Shown here: piece after piece, positions 1-9,909 of the stretch
Numbering within the stretch: position 1 is the stretch's first letter
Layout: each line of letters starts with the position of its first letter
Origin: Spartobacteria bacterium
GTDB lineage: Bacteria > Verrucomicrobiota > Verrucomicrobiia > Chthoniobacterales > Chthoniobacteraceae
NCBI GenBank assembly: GCA_021324395.1
Contig: JAJPJG010000007.1
Location: 23,911 to 87,910 of the forward strand
DNA: 64,000 nt
Reading direction: 5' to 3'
The notes under the pieces: generated by a model
What the model was told of the DNA's origin: nothing
Seen by the model: the letters and a program-made list of their open reading frames with translations, nothing else
The model's database searches: none
Position numbers and translations under genes: made by a program

Positions 1-261
1 TTCGGTCGGTTCGCGAAGAAACAGTATCTCGCGATTTCTTTCGTCATCGGCACCTGGATAAAGAACAAGGATCGTTTGCTCCTGTTCGACGCCGGTAAGA
101 TGGAACAGATCGGAGTTGGCAACGATTGTCTGCGTCCCATCTGCATTCGTGGGCAAAATGTCATTCGTATTGACAACCGCGAGTGCATTCGGCGGCAGCA
201 TTGCACACAAGCGGCGGCGATTTTCGATGAACAGTTCTGGCGAGATGGATTCGTGACGCAT
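1..261 (-). CDS. pepP: Xaa-Pro aminopeptidase, N-terminal part (cut by window edge)
   Basis: A minus-strand frame is open from an ATG at 261-259 to the window edge, giving the first 87 residues. The reading includes FIENRRRLCAMLPPNALAVV, then NDILPTNADG, NSDLFHLTGVEQE and REILFLREPTE. This is the AMP_N (creatinase-like N-terminal) domain that precedes the metallopeptidase domain of aminopeptidase P, an enzyme removing N-terminal residues before proline. The dinuclear metal site lies in the C-terminal domain outside the window, so activity cannot be judged. The gene is divergent from the S9 peptidase at 350, and both act on peptides, proline-containing ones in particular. A 9-bp inverted repeat lies just upstream of the start. 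Confidence 0.85.
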   Translation of the reverse strand, partial: MRHESISPELFIENRRRLCAMLPPNALAVVNTNDILPTNADGTQTIVANSDLFHLTGVEQEQTILVLYPGADDERNREILFLREPTE

Positions 262-266
262 GGTAT

Positions 267-292
267 CTTCAAGCTTAATAACGAGCTTGAAG
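267..292. promoter_or_regulatory. 9-bp perfect inverted repeat in a divergent promoter region
   Basis: CTTCAAGCT (267-275) and AGCTTGAAG (284-292) are perfect inverted copies separated by 8 nt. They lie between the divergent aminopeptidase P start (261) and S9 peptidase start (350). The 17-nt centre-to-centre spacing fits a dimeric helix-turn-helix repressor operator. On the aminopeptidase transcript it could instead form a leader hairpin. The regulator is not identified. Confidence 0.4.
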
Positions 293-349
293 TATTGAAG
301 CCGATATGCGGCTAATCTGCTAGCTCAAACCTTACTTTTAAAAAGACAA

Positions 350-2904
<2,555 letters not shown>

Positions 2905-2908
<4 letters not shown>

Positions 2909-4638
2909 GCTTCACCATTATCCGAGGCATAGCACAGGCGCTTGCGCACCAGTTCCTTCATATACTTGGGTGGAACTGCTCCAATCGATAGCACAGCTTC
3001 GTGATAGCGGCTCAATTGGAATTTATCTCCCAGTTCGCGTTCCATTGCTTGCCGCAACCCGCAGTGCGCCCTGCGACCTACAAAGTAGGTGCTTAGCTGG
3101 ACTGAACTTTGCTTCGCGCGCGCAATCTTGAGCCTTGCTTCACTTTCTGATTGGAACGCATCCCGCACCAAGAATACAAACGCCTCTTCATCGCTCATTT
3201 CGGTGCAGTGCATTTTGTAGTCCAAAATCGCGTTAGCCACAGCACGAAGGTAAAACTTCATCTGCATGAGCCGCAAGCGCAGGTCACCATCTCCATAGCC
3301 CGCATCGAGCATGGCTGTCTCTGCGTATACAGCCCAGCCTTCAATATAAGAGCCGCAACTGATGATGCGTCGAATAAGCGATGGTTCTTTATTCGCATAC
3401 TCGAACTGCACATAGTGTCCTGGATAAGCCTCGTGGATAGTAAGGATTTTCAACATGTGATTGTTGTATTCCTCCAAAAAGCTCTGCTTTAGTTCATGCG
3501 GCCATTCCTCGGGAGGTGGACTAATCGCGTAAAAACTCGCTGCCAATGGATCAAGTGGCGGCGCGCCGTCAAAATAAGCTATAGCCTCTCCCCGCTTAAA
3601 TTCCGGCATCTCAATAATCGAGCACCGGTCCGGCATCGGTAAAGGCAGAAAGGCTTTGTTGCAGATGAAGCCTATAATACTATCGACTGCTGCTTTTATT
3701 GTGGGAAGCACGTCTTCGCCCGCGCCATGATCTTGACTCACGGCCTTGGTCACTTTGCCGATTACATCACATCTATTTGCGGAATTCTCGAGCGGCAATG
3801 GTTGTTCGGGAAAGTATACGGGCCATAACTCACGACACAGATTGAAGAGCGTGTCGTGCACCCGCACTAACTCTTTCTCCGCTTCCGCACAGTTTTCAGC
3901 AGCAGTGATAGCGACGCCGGTTTCCAGTTCAAACTTAGCTTGAAATTTTTTCCTTCCGAGTCGCCAGGGATTACTGGCGATTTTTAGCATCAAGCCTTCA
4001 AGAAACATGTGATAGCTTCTTAGCTCGGTTATAACTCCTGCCGCGGCAGCTTGTAACTCATCCGATCTCGAACCCTCTCCGACATAGTCGAAAATCTCCC
4101 TTTCATAGAACCGAATGGCTCCCGCATTTTGGCGAATCGCTGTTTCCAGAACTTGCTTAATCGGATTTCGTAATGAACGCGTTGCCTCGCTGATGATGCG
4201 CGGGATTTCCGCCATCCTGGCAATCGCATTTGCGACATTGATCTCTTTCGGCTGAGTTGACTTGGTAAGGAGCAAATAAACGCTATCGTTAATGTAGAAA
4301 CCGTAGGTGCGCGGATCTGTTTCGAAAGGCCTGAGATTTTTCTCAACCCAGAGTTTACTTATGAGATTGTTCCGCAGAATCTCGAAATCTATCTGACCGT
4401 CACGAGATAACCCGGTATAGTCGATTTCCCCTGGAAGCTCATTAAGCGTTCCCTCAATTAGGTTAGTCCAACACTCGCGAGCCCCGGCTGAGATGTCGTC
4501 AAGCAGCGCATCGTAGCGATGATCTCCAAGGGCGGTGGCGCATACCGGCTGTAGCCGAAAGACTTGCTCAAGATAGTTCCGATAGAACGTTTGGAGCTTT
4601 TCGTCTTCGGAAGTGACTACAGAAGTATCGGATATCAT
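2905..4638 (-). CDS. DUF885 family protein, putative zinc metallopeptidase
   Basis: A 577-aa protein of the DUF885 family. It carries the family signature HEAYPGH (His402-Glu403 to His408) followed by E in VQFE, the gluzincin-like arrangement expected to bind zinc. Downstream come EGWAVYAE and a helical C-terminus, both typical of the family. I start it at the ATG at 4638 because GGGGAG lies about 7 nt upstream; an upstream in-frame start at 4725 would add 29 residues without family similarity. No convincing signal peptide is seen, although many relatives are exported. The substrate is unknown in the literature I can recall; the neighbouring peptidases suggest peptides. It converges on the S9 gene with a 4-bp overlap. 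Confidence 0.82.
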
Positions 4639-4914
4639 TGCCGCTCCCCATTTTGGTTTCTTATGATTAATGTTCTCTGACGATCTGTTTGACCATTGAG
4701 CAACGCACGAATACCGGGGAATCACAGCGGGACATGGGGCAAAACTTACCTGCCCATGTTTTTTTGCCTATTAATCCTCACATGTATTTTCGTGATATAT
4801 TCAGCTTTTGTCGATGGCTCTCTACCTGCCGAAAACGAGAGACTGGGGATGCTTAAAGCTGTTAAGTGGCTGTGCGCTGCAATGACAGGCGAACTGCAGC
4901 ACTGATTGCTTTGC
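4639..4914. other. Intergenic spacer between two minus-strand genes
   Basis: This 276-bp spacer separates the GH43-like gene from the downstream DUF885 gene. A plus-strand reading from 4756 would give about 49 residues with one hydrophobic stretch (FFCLLILTCIFVIYSAF), but it has no ribosome binding site and no recognisable similarity. I see no hairpin strong enough to call a terminator. Confidence 0.5.
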
Positions 4915-5886
4915 CTATTTTTTTCCGTAAGCCGCTTTGAGCGCACTGTATTCCGCAGCGGTTACTGGCAGAACAGAACCGTGACGGAAAAGAAAAGGAA
5001 ACGCAAAGTCCGATGTCTGTGTAAACTGCCCGCCTGCAAGATCGGTGCAGAGAAAAGGATGATAGCCGGTTCCCCTGCTGTATTGATCCAGCAACAAGCA
5101 CCATGTCGCGGGGTTATCCGCGGCGGCCTGTTTTAATTGGAAGCACGCCGGACCTTCATAGCCTGTTAACCTCGCCAGCGAAAAATCCGGCACTTCCTTC
5201 CAGCCTTCCATTAGCTTGTCACTTACTTCCATTGTGATTGCCTTGTAAGTCTCATCCTTCGAAAAGCGGTAGTAGAGATTCCCGTCGCGAATAATATCGG
5301 TATCGATGACACTCTGCGATTTCTCGATATAGATGAACGGGCTGCTAAAGGTGCGGAAATCGCGGGTGCGGCTCGCCCAGATTCGTTGCCTGGCGTAATT
5401 ATCCCTCTTATTAGTCGATGCCCAATAGACGAGGTAGTCATGAGTAGCTTCGTCATATATTGCCTCGGGCGCCCATGTGCATCCTGCGTCATCCGCGGCG
5501 ACCTTCACCAAACGCGGTGTCGACCAATGTATCAGGTCGTTCGATTCCCAGATAATCAGCGATTTGCTTCCGGCATGAACGGCGCGTCCCCAGTCGTGGT
5601 TCCGGTTGATGGATAGGTCAGTCGCCAGCACATAGAACTTATGACCGTCATTCGATCGCAGTAGATAAGGATCGCGCGCTCCTTTTTCGCCGAGATTGCT
5701 AACCAAAACCGGTTCGCCGCCTTTGAGCGCCTCCCACCGCTGGCCATCATTGCTGAGCCCGAAATAGATTTGCTCAGTCATAGGAGTTTGCTCGCCTTTA
5801 AAGGTCACGAATAAAAAGCCGCCTTCCGCTGCGCGTAACGAGCAAGCACCAGCAAGAATCAGAATAGAGAAGATGAGTTGTTTCAT
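4915..5886 (-). CDS. Secreted glycoside hydrolase family 43-like protein
   Basis: A 323-aa exported protein starting at the ATG at 5886, with a signal sequence (KQLIFSILILAGACSLRA). The LAGAC segment makes lipoprotein processing possible, but the lipobox is weak. The five-bladed propeller signature residues of GH43 are visible: catalytic-base Asp72 in GARDPYLL, a modulating Asp at 195 or 197 in IDTDIIRDG, and general-acid Glu244 in GYEGPACF. Family members cleave arabinose, xylose or galactose linkages in plant polysaccharides. The precise linkage cannot be predicted. The gene is divergent from a GntR/LacI-type regulator (start 6010), which is the obvious candidate controller. Promoters for both must lie in the 123-bp gap. 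Confidence 0.82.
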   Translation of the reverse strand: MKQLIFSILILAGACSLRAAEGGFLFVTFKGEQTPMTEQIYFGLSNDGQRWEALKGGEPVLVSNLGEKGARDPYLLRSNDGHKFYVLATDLSINRNHDWGRAVHAGSKSLIIWESNDLIHWSTPRLVKVAADDAGCTWAPEAIYDEATHDYLVYWASTNKRDNYARQRIWASRTRDFRTFSSPFIYIEKSQSVIDTDIIRDGNLYYRFSKDETYKAITMEVSDKLMEGWKEVPDFSLARLTGYEGPACFQLKQAAADNPATWCLLLDQYSRGTGYHPFLCTDLAGGQFTQTSDFAFPFLFRHGSVLPVTAAEYSALKAAYGKK

Positions 5887-5975
5887 AGCTTTGGAAATCT
5901 GTCGCGAAAACATCGCGCCACTGCCATTTCTACTAGTAGCCGTTAACACTCGACGAGAACAATCGAATGGGACAT

Positions 5976-6041
5976 TGCGGAAGATGTTTTTTGTTGATAT
6001 AACTTTCCCGTGTTGTCCCCAACAACAAGCCATCTTCCGCA
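5976..6041. promoter_or_regulatory. 11-bp perfect inverted repeat with a nested 5-bp dyad; candidate operator
   Basis: TGCGGAAGATG (5976-5986) and CATCTTCCGCA (6031-6041) are perfect inverted copies 44 nt apart. Inside lies a second dyad, TGTTG (6011-6015) and CAACA (6020-6024). The set straddles the GTG start (6010) of the GntR/LacI-type regulator and the promoter region of the divergent GH43 gene, where an autoregulatory operator would be expected. Half-site centres are about 55 bp apart. The right half is also coding sequence, so part of the match could be coincidental. Confidence 0.45.
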
Positions 6042-7098
6042 GCGCTTATCACTAAGCGACCAGACCATGGAAATCCTCCGCAGCGGAATCGCGGCCGGAC
6101 GTTGGAAAACACAAATGCCGAGCGAAGCCGAGCTTTGCCGCGAACTGCACGTGAGCCGGGTAACTTTGCGCCGCGCCATCGAGCAGCTCGTGCACACCAA
6201 CTGGATCACGCCGGGAGGTCGTGGACGCCATCATCGCATTCGTAAAAAGACGCAAAAGTCGCGTAGCGCACAAGGCACCATCATACGAGCGCTCAGTCCC
6301 TATTCCCTTTCCGACATGGGTTCCGTTCACCACGTAATGATCGACACGATGATCGAGCTGCTCGGCTCGTCCAATTACCGCTTTGAGTATGAGCACCGCC
6401 CGGCAATGTATGCGCGTCATTCGCCGGATGAACTCAAGCGCATGTGTTCATTGCCGGATACCGCTGCGTGGATACTCTACTATTCCACTCCGGCGATGCA
6501 GCGATGGTTCGCCGGCAATGAATTTCCATGTATGGTCATCGGCCGGCCTCATGAGGATTCGGAGTTACCCTGCATCTTTCCCGATCTCGCAGCGGCTGGC
6601 CGGCATGCTGCGGGGCTATTCTATCAGCGCGGACATCGGGAAATGGTATATCTCATTGCCGAATTCACGAGTATCAACGATCGGCTGACATCGAAGGAAT
6701 TTGTGCAGGAGGCACAAAGGTTGGGCGCTAACGCGCAGATTCTCACTCACGATAGAGATCCTTTGGCACTTACCAGGAAATTAGAGACGCTGCTTGCATC
6801 GCGACCTAGGCCGACTGCTTTCTTTTCGACCTGCCCGGAACATTGTCTTACTACTCTTTGCTATCTTTTGAGCTCAAAGCTGCGAGTTCCAGCCGATGCG
6901 TCGGTCATTTCGGGATGGGAGGATGAGTTCCTGCACTATGCGCACCCACAGTTCGCCTACTATCGGGTGGATGGCGCAAAGTTCGGTAATCGAGCAGCAA
7001 TGCTCTTGCTGGATGTCATTCAGCATGGCGCGACGAGGCGGGCCATGCCGATCCTGCCGGAATTTATGCCGGGTGGAACACTTGGGCGGGTGGAATAA
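6010..7098 (+). CDS. GntR-type winged-helix regulator with LacI-like sugar-binding domain
   Basis: A 362-aa repressor/activator. Residues about 10-75 form a GntR winged helix-turn-helix (LRSGIAAGRW, PSEAELCRELHVSRVTLRRAI). Residues about 105-360 resemble the periplasmic-binding-protein-like sensor of LacI/GalR regulators (VIGRPHED, AAGLFYQRGHREMVYLI, FSTCPEH, VPADASVISGWED). This hybrid is common in Verrucomicrobia and Planctomycetes, where it senses sugars. I keep the GTG at 6010 because family similarity begins before the first internal ATG (6067). It is divergent from the GH43-like gene and probably controls it and itself. The effector is unknown. The gene ends 40 bp before a 21-bp tandem array. 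Confidence 0.85.
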   Translation: MLSPTTSHLPQRLSLSDQTMEILRSGIAAGRWKTQMPSEAELCRELHVSRVTLRRAIEQLVHTNWITPGGRGRHHRIRKKTQKSRSAQGTIIRALSPYSLSDMGSVHHVMIDTMIELLGSSNYRFEYEHRPAMYARHSPDELKRMCSLPDTAAWILYYSTPAMQRWFAGNEFPCMVIGRPHEDSELPCIFPDLAAAGRHAAGLFYQRGHREMVYLIAEFTSINDRLTSKEFVQEAQRLGANAQILTHDRDPLALTRKLETLLASRPRPTAFFSTCPEHCLTTLCYLLSSKLRVPADASVISGWEDEFLHYAHPQFAYYRVDGAKFGNRAAMLLLDVIQHGATRRAMPILPEFMPGGTLGRVE

Positions 7099-7137
7099 GC
7101 CGCAGACGGCATCGCCTGTCCAACGACCGAAGTCATC

Positions 7138-7410
7138 TTTCCACGAGTTGAGATGACCTTTCCACGGATTCAAGCGATTTTTCCAGAAGTTGAAGTGGTC
7201 TTTCCACAAGTTGAAGTCATGTTTCCACGAGTTGAAGCGACGTTTCCACAAGTTGAAGTCACGTTTCCACGGGTTGAAATGGTCTTTCCACAAGCTGAAG
7301 TCACGTTTCCACGAGTTGAAATGGTCTTTCCACAAGCTGAAGTCACGTTTCCACGACTTAAAGTCATGTTTCCAGGACTTCAGATCACCTTTCCACGAGT
7401 TAAGATGGCT
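7138..7410. repeat. Tandem array 1: 13 units of exactly 21 bp
   Basis: Thirteen contiguous 21-bp units occupy 7138-7410. Every unit starts TTTCCA; the consensus continues C, R, AGTTGAAGTCACG. Units 8 and 10 are identical and units 7 and 9 differ by one base, so the latest event was a 42-bp duplication. Because 21 is a multiple of 3, several frames stay open and give heptapeptide pseudo-repeats on both strands. Substitutions fall on all three codon positions, which argues against selection for protein. The array fills the gap between the convergent ends of the regulator (7098) and halogenase (7566) genes. Confidence 0.95.
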
Positions 7411-7444
7411 CTTTTTAGCCACAAAATGTCGGGAAACGATACAC

Positions 7445-7470
7445 CGCCAACCTTCCAGGTGGCGTTTTTT
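7445..7470 (+). terminator. Probable intrinsic terminator after array 1
   Basis: CGCCA (7445-7449) pairs with TGGCG (7460-7464) and is followed directly by six T residues (7465-7470). This is a short intrinsic terminator on the plus strand that could end transcripts running from the regulator gene through the array. The stem is only 5 bp, so strength is uncertain. Confidence 0.45.
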
Positions 7471-7524
7471 AGTCAGCGACACGCAGAGCCACGAACTAAC
7501 GCCGAACTTCCTACAGAGTCCGGG

Positions 7525-7560
7525 TCCAAACCGTGTTCATCCGTGGCTAATTCCCCCCAT
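7525..7560. repeat. Short dispersed-repeat-like sequence (GTGTTCATCCGTGGCTAA)
   Basis: The stretch around 7533-7550 reads GTGTTCATCCGTGGCTAA. Sequences of this style recur between genes in many Verrucomicrobia and Planctomycetes genomes. Only one copy is present here, so calling it a repeat rests on memory of the motif rather than on this window. It lies just downstream of the halogenase stop. Confidence 0.25.
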
Positions 7561-7565
7561 GCGAG

Positions 7566-9059
7566 CTATCGCGCAGAATCCCCGAACCATTGCCACTCGG
7601 GATGACGGACGTAAGCCAATGCTTCCTTGATATCGAGTCCTGCGCGGGCTTGTGCGGCGAGCTCACTGCGGCGGCGTTTCCACACCTCCCACTCGGCTGG
7701 AGTAGGATGATACTTCGCTTTGTAAGGAACACGGTTGCCGACCAGCATGACGAGGAAACCTTCAATGCCGAAATTGCTTCCGGTGCTCGGGATCAAGTGC
7801 CGCGCGAATCCCGTCGGGCCATTCTCTTTGTAGAATTCGAGCAAAGGCTCAATGCTCGACACATCAGTATCTTCACGGCAGTGACGCCAGAACGGAGTAT
7901 CCAATCGCGTATTCGCCCGGTAATGCACAGCCAGAAAGTCGCGTATCTCGTCCCACATCATCGCGACCATCTCATTGTATAGTTTGCGCATCGTAGGTGT
8001 CGGAGAAAGCCCGCTGTGCAAAAGAAAATCGACGAGCGTCTGGCTTTGCGAGCAGACCACCATCAAGGCAGTCGCTTCCAAAGGTTCGACAAAGCCGCCG
8101 GAGTTACCGATCGCCACGACATTATCCACCCATGAATGCCGGTATCTGCCGGAGCGAAACTTGACTACTCGCGTGGATGGCACCTTCGGATTTTTTCGGC
8201 GAAACTCCGCTTCCGCCTCATCATCGGAGATCGCTTGCGACGCGTAAACGTAGCCACGATTGACAAAGTGTTCGTGCTCGATCTGCCACGACCAGCCGGC
8301 ATCCATCGTCTCAGCCGTGGTATAAGGCAGGATCGGCTCGTCACTGCGCGCCCATCCTCCCACCACCGCGCGATCGCAAAAGAGCGAACGATCAAAGCTA
8401 ATGAACGGCTCTTCAAACGTGCGGCCAATCAACTCGCTGCGGAAACCGCTGGAATCGACAAAAAAGTCCGCTTCGAGCTTTCGTCCATCTTCGAGAAAGA
8501 CCGCACTGATCCCTTTGTCGCCACGTTCTGCGCCACTCACTTTCCCATCGATGATCTCAACGCCGACATCGCGGGCAATCGTCTCGAGCACATCCACCAG
8601 CTTTCGATTTTCGACATGAAACCCATGCCACGGCTGGATATCCGGCGCGCTATTTGGCTGGCGCGCAAAAACCTTGTCATGCGCCATCAAAGCCGCCGGC
8701 AGATCGGCATAACCAAAGTCCTCGTCACAATAATAGCCGATAGGTCTCGCCATCTCGGCCCAGTGCGAATCGAGTTGGAGCGAAAAAGTATAAAAGAACT
8801 TCTCACGCGGCCCCCACAAAAAGCGAATACCTATCTTCCAGGTCGGCTGCGCCGCCGCATAGAAATACCTCCGGCTAATCCCGAGATAGTCGAACATATG
8901 CTTTGGAAAATTCGGCGTAGTCCCCTCGCCTACTCCGATCACACCAATATCCGGACTCCGAACCACACGAACATTCAACTGCGGAATCTTCCGCTTAACA
9001 CTAATCGCCGCTATCAGCCCCGCACTACCCGCGCCCAGGACGAGGACGTTTTGGATCAT
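7566..9059 (-). CDS. Flavin-dependent tryptophan-halogenase family protein
   Basis: A 497-aa member of the tryptophan halogenase family (PF04820). These enzymes use reduced FAD, oxygen and halide to make hypohalous acid, which is passed to a lysine near the substrate. The FAD fold is seen at GAGSAG (residues 9-14) and GEGTTPN (44-50). Lys75 in PTWKIGIRF aligns with the catalytic lysine of PrnA-like enzymes. A GGFVEPLEATAL segment corresponds to the region with the catalytic glutamate. The family WxWxIP motif appears as GWSWQIE, with Glu replacing Pro, and EATA replaces the usual ESTG, so substrate and even halogenation are uncertain. It is the last gene of the Verru_Chthon operon, starting 3 nt after the preceding stop. 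No flavin reductase gene is seen nearby. Confidence 0.85.
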   Translation of the reverse strand: MIQNVLVLGAGSAGLIAAISVKRKIPQLNVRVVRSPDIGVIGVGEGTTPNFPKHMFDYLGISRRYFYAAAQPTWKIGIRFLWGPREKFFYTFSLQLDSHWAEMARPIGYYCDEDFGYADLPAALMAHDKVFARQPNSAPDIQPWHGFHVENRKLVDVLETIARDVGVEIIDGKVSGAERGDKGISAVFLEDGRKLEADFFVDSSGFRSELIGRTFEEPFISFDRSLFCDRAVVGGWARSDEPILPYTTAETMDAGWSWQIEHEHFVNRGYVYASQAISDDEAEAEFRRKNPKVPSTRVVKFRSGRYRHSWVDNVVAIGNSGGFVEPLEATALMVVCSQSQTLVDFLLHSGLSPTPTMRKLYNEMVAMMWDEIRDFLAVHYRANTRLDTPFWRHCREDTDVSSIEPLLEFYKENGPTGFARHLIPSTGSNFGIEGFLVMLVGNRVPYKAKYHPTPAEWEVWKRRRSELAAQARAGLDIKEALAYVRHPEWQWFGDSAR

Positions 9060-9062
9060 TCT

Positions 9063-9908
9063 CTACGGCCGGACCGGCTTGCGTGTGGCGGCTTGTAGCT
9101 GTTGATTACGAGCCTCCAAGACAGCCTGGATTTCCGTTGGTAGAGTTAGAGTATAAGTTGGTGCCAACGTCTCGTATTTATACGTCGTCACCACTTTCCC
9201 GAGTTGTAATGCAATCGGCAATCTAGCTTCGAGATCGATCTCGGCTACCGCGATGACTTTCAGCTTCTCTGGATCGAGCGCTGATCGTTTCACCCCGAGA
9301 ACCTTCTCGACCGCATCTTCGTCGACTTGCCCCTTGGCGTCTTTCGGAGTGGATATCTGGAACAAATCGGGACGTGAACGATACCCTTCCGGCAGGATCC
9401 TATCGCGAAAAATCATGCAGTCCCGACCCGAGATTTTGTTGATTCCCATATAATTCGAACCAGAAATCCAGCTTATGTCCTCGGACTCTTCGCCGGCGGG
9501 GCCGGCAATAGGTTGTTTCCAGCCTGTGCTTAATGTTGTCTGCACGCCGGCCTTTTTCCAAACCTCCTGTTTATTTCCATTCGAAAAAGTAGTGACGATG
9601 TGGGAGATGTCACCCACCTTTTCGCCTACAATTTGGACGTCGAATCGACTGTTGCGCTTCTCGTCGTCTTTTGTCTCGCCAGAGCCTTTTTGGCCCGGAC
9701 TAGAACCAGGAGCCGCATCGGGCTCCTGACCAACGCTCTCAGCGCCTTTGCGCGTAATAGTCCAGCGAACCAGATTTGGAAAAGGCTTGATCAACGGACC
9801 GGGTGGCAAAACAACCGGAGTTGATGCGGGTGCAGGGTGATCCTGCGCAACTAGTGTGATTGCGAGCCCCGCAGTCAAGATAACAATCAGCAGCAGCTTT
9901 TTTCTCAT
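9063..9908 (-). CDS. Exported 281-aa protein of unknown function in the Verru_Chthon operon
   Basis: I do not recognise a family. The N-terminus (KKLLLIVILTAGLAITLVAQ) is a signal peptide or membrane anchor. A proline-rich and acidic low-complexity linker follows (residues about 25-85), then a folded region with alternating beta-type segments (FDVQIVGEKV, ISHIVTTFSNG, KVIAVAEIDLEARLPIALQLG). No cysteine pair or known catalytic motif is visible. It starts 1 nt after the stop of protein A and ends 3 nt before the halogenase start, so co-expression is nearly certain. A periplasmic or surface role alongside the cassette proteins is inferred from position and the signal sequence only. Confidence 0.7.
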   Translation of the reverse strand: MRKKLLLIVILTAGLAITLVAQDHPAPASTPVVLPPGPLIKPFPNLVRWTITRKGAESVGQEPDAAPGSSPGQKGSGETKDDEKRNSRFDVQIVGEKVGDISHIVTTFSNGNKQEVWKKAGVQTTLSTGWKQPIAGPAGEESEDISWISGSNYMGINKISGRDCMIFRDRILPEGYRSRPDLFQISTPKDAKGQVDEDAVEKVLGVKRSALDPEKLKVIAVAEIDLEARLPIALQLGKVVTTYKYETLAPTYTLTLPTEIQAVLEARNQQLQAATRKPVRP

Positions 9909-9909
9909 T

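Noticed and set aside
76..315. 79-aa plus-strand frame at the window start
   Set aside because: The minus strand here reads as a clear aminopeptidase P N-terminal domain.
4696..4905. Possible small membrane protein upstream of the DUF885 gene
   Set aside because: One hydrophobic stretch but no ribosome binding site, no similarity, and overlap with the DUF885 5' region.
7138..7410. CRISPR array
   Set aside because: Units are contiguous with no unique spacers and no cas genes are in the window.
6874..7630. Three overlapping open frames through array 1 coding heptapeptide repeats (both strands)
   Set aside because: A 21-bp repeat without stops keeps several frames open automatically; substitutions are not biased to third positions and no start signals are seen.
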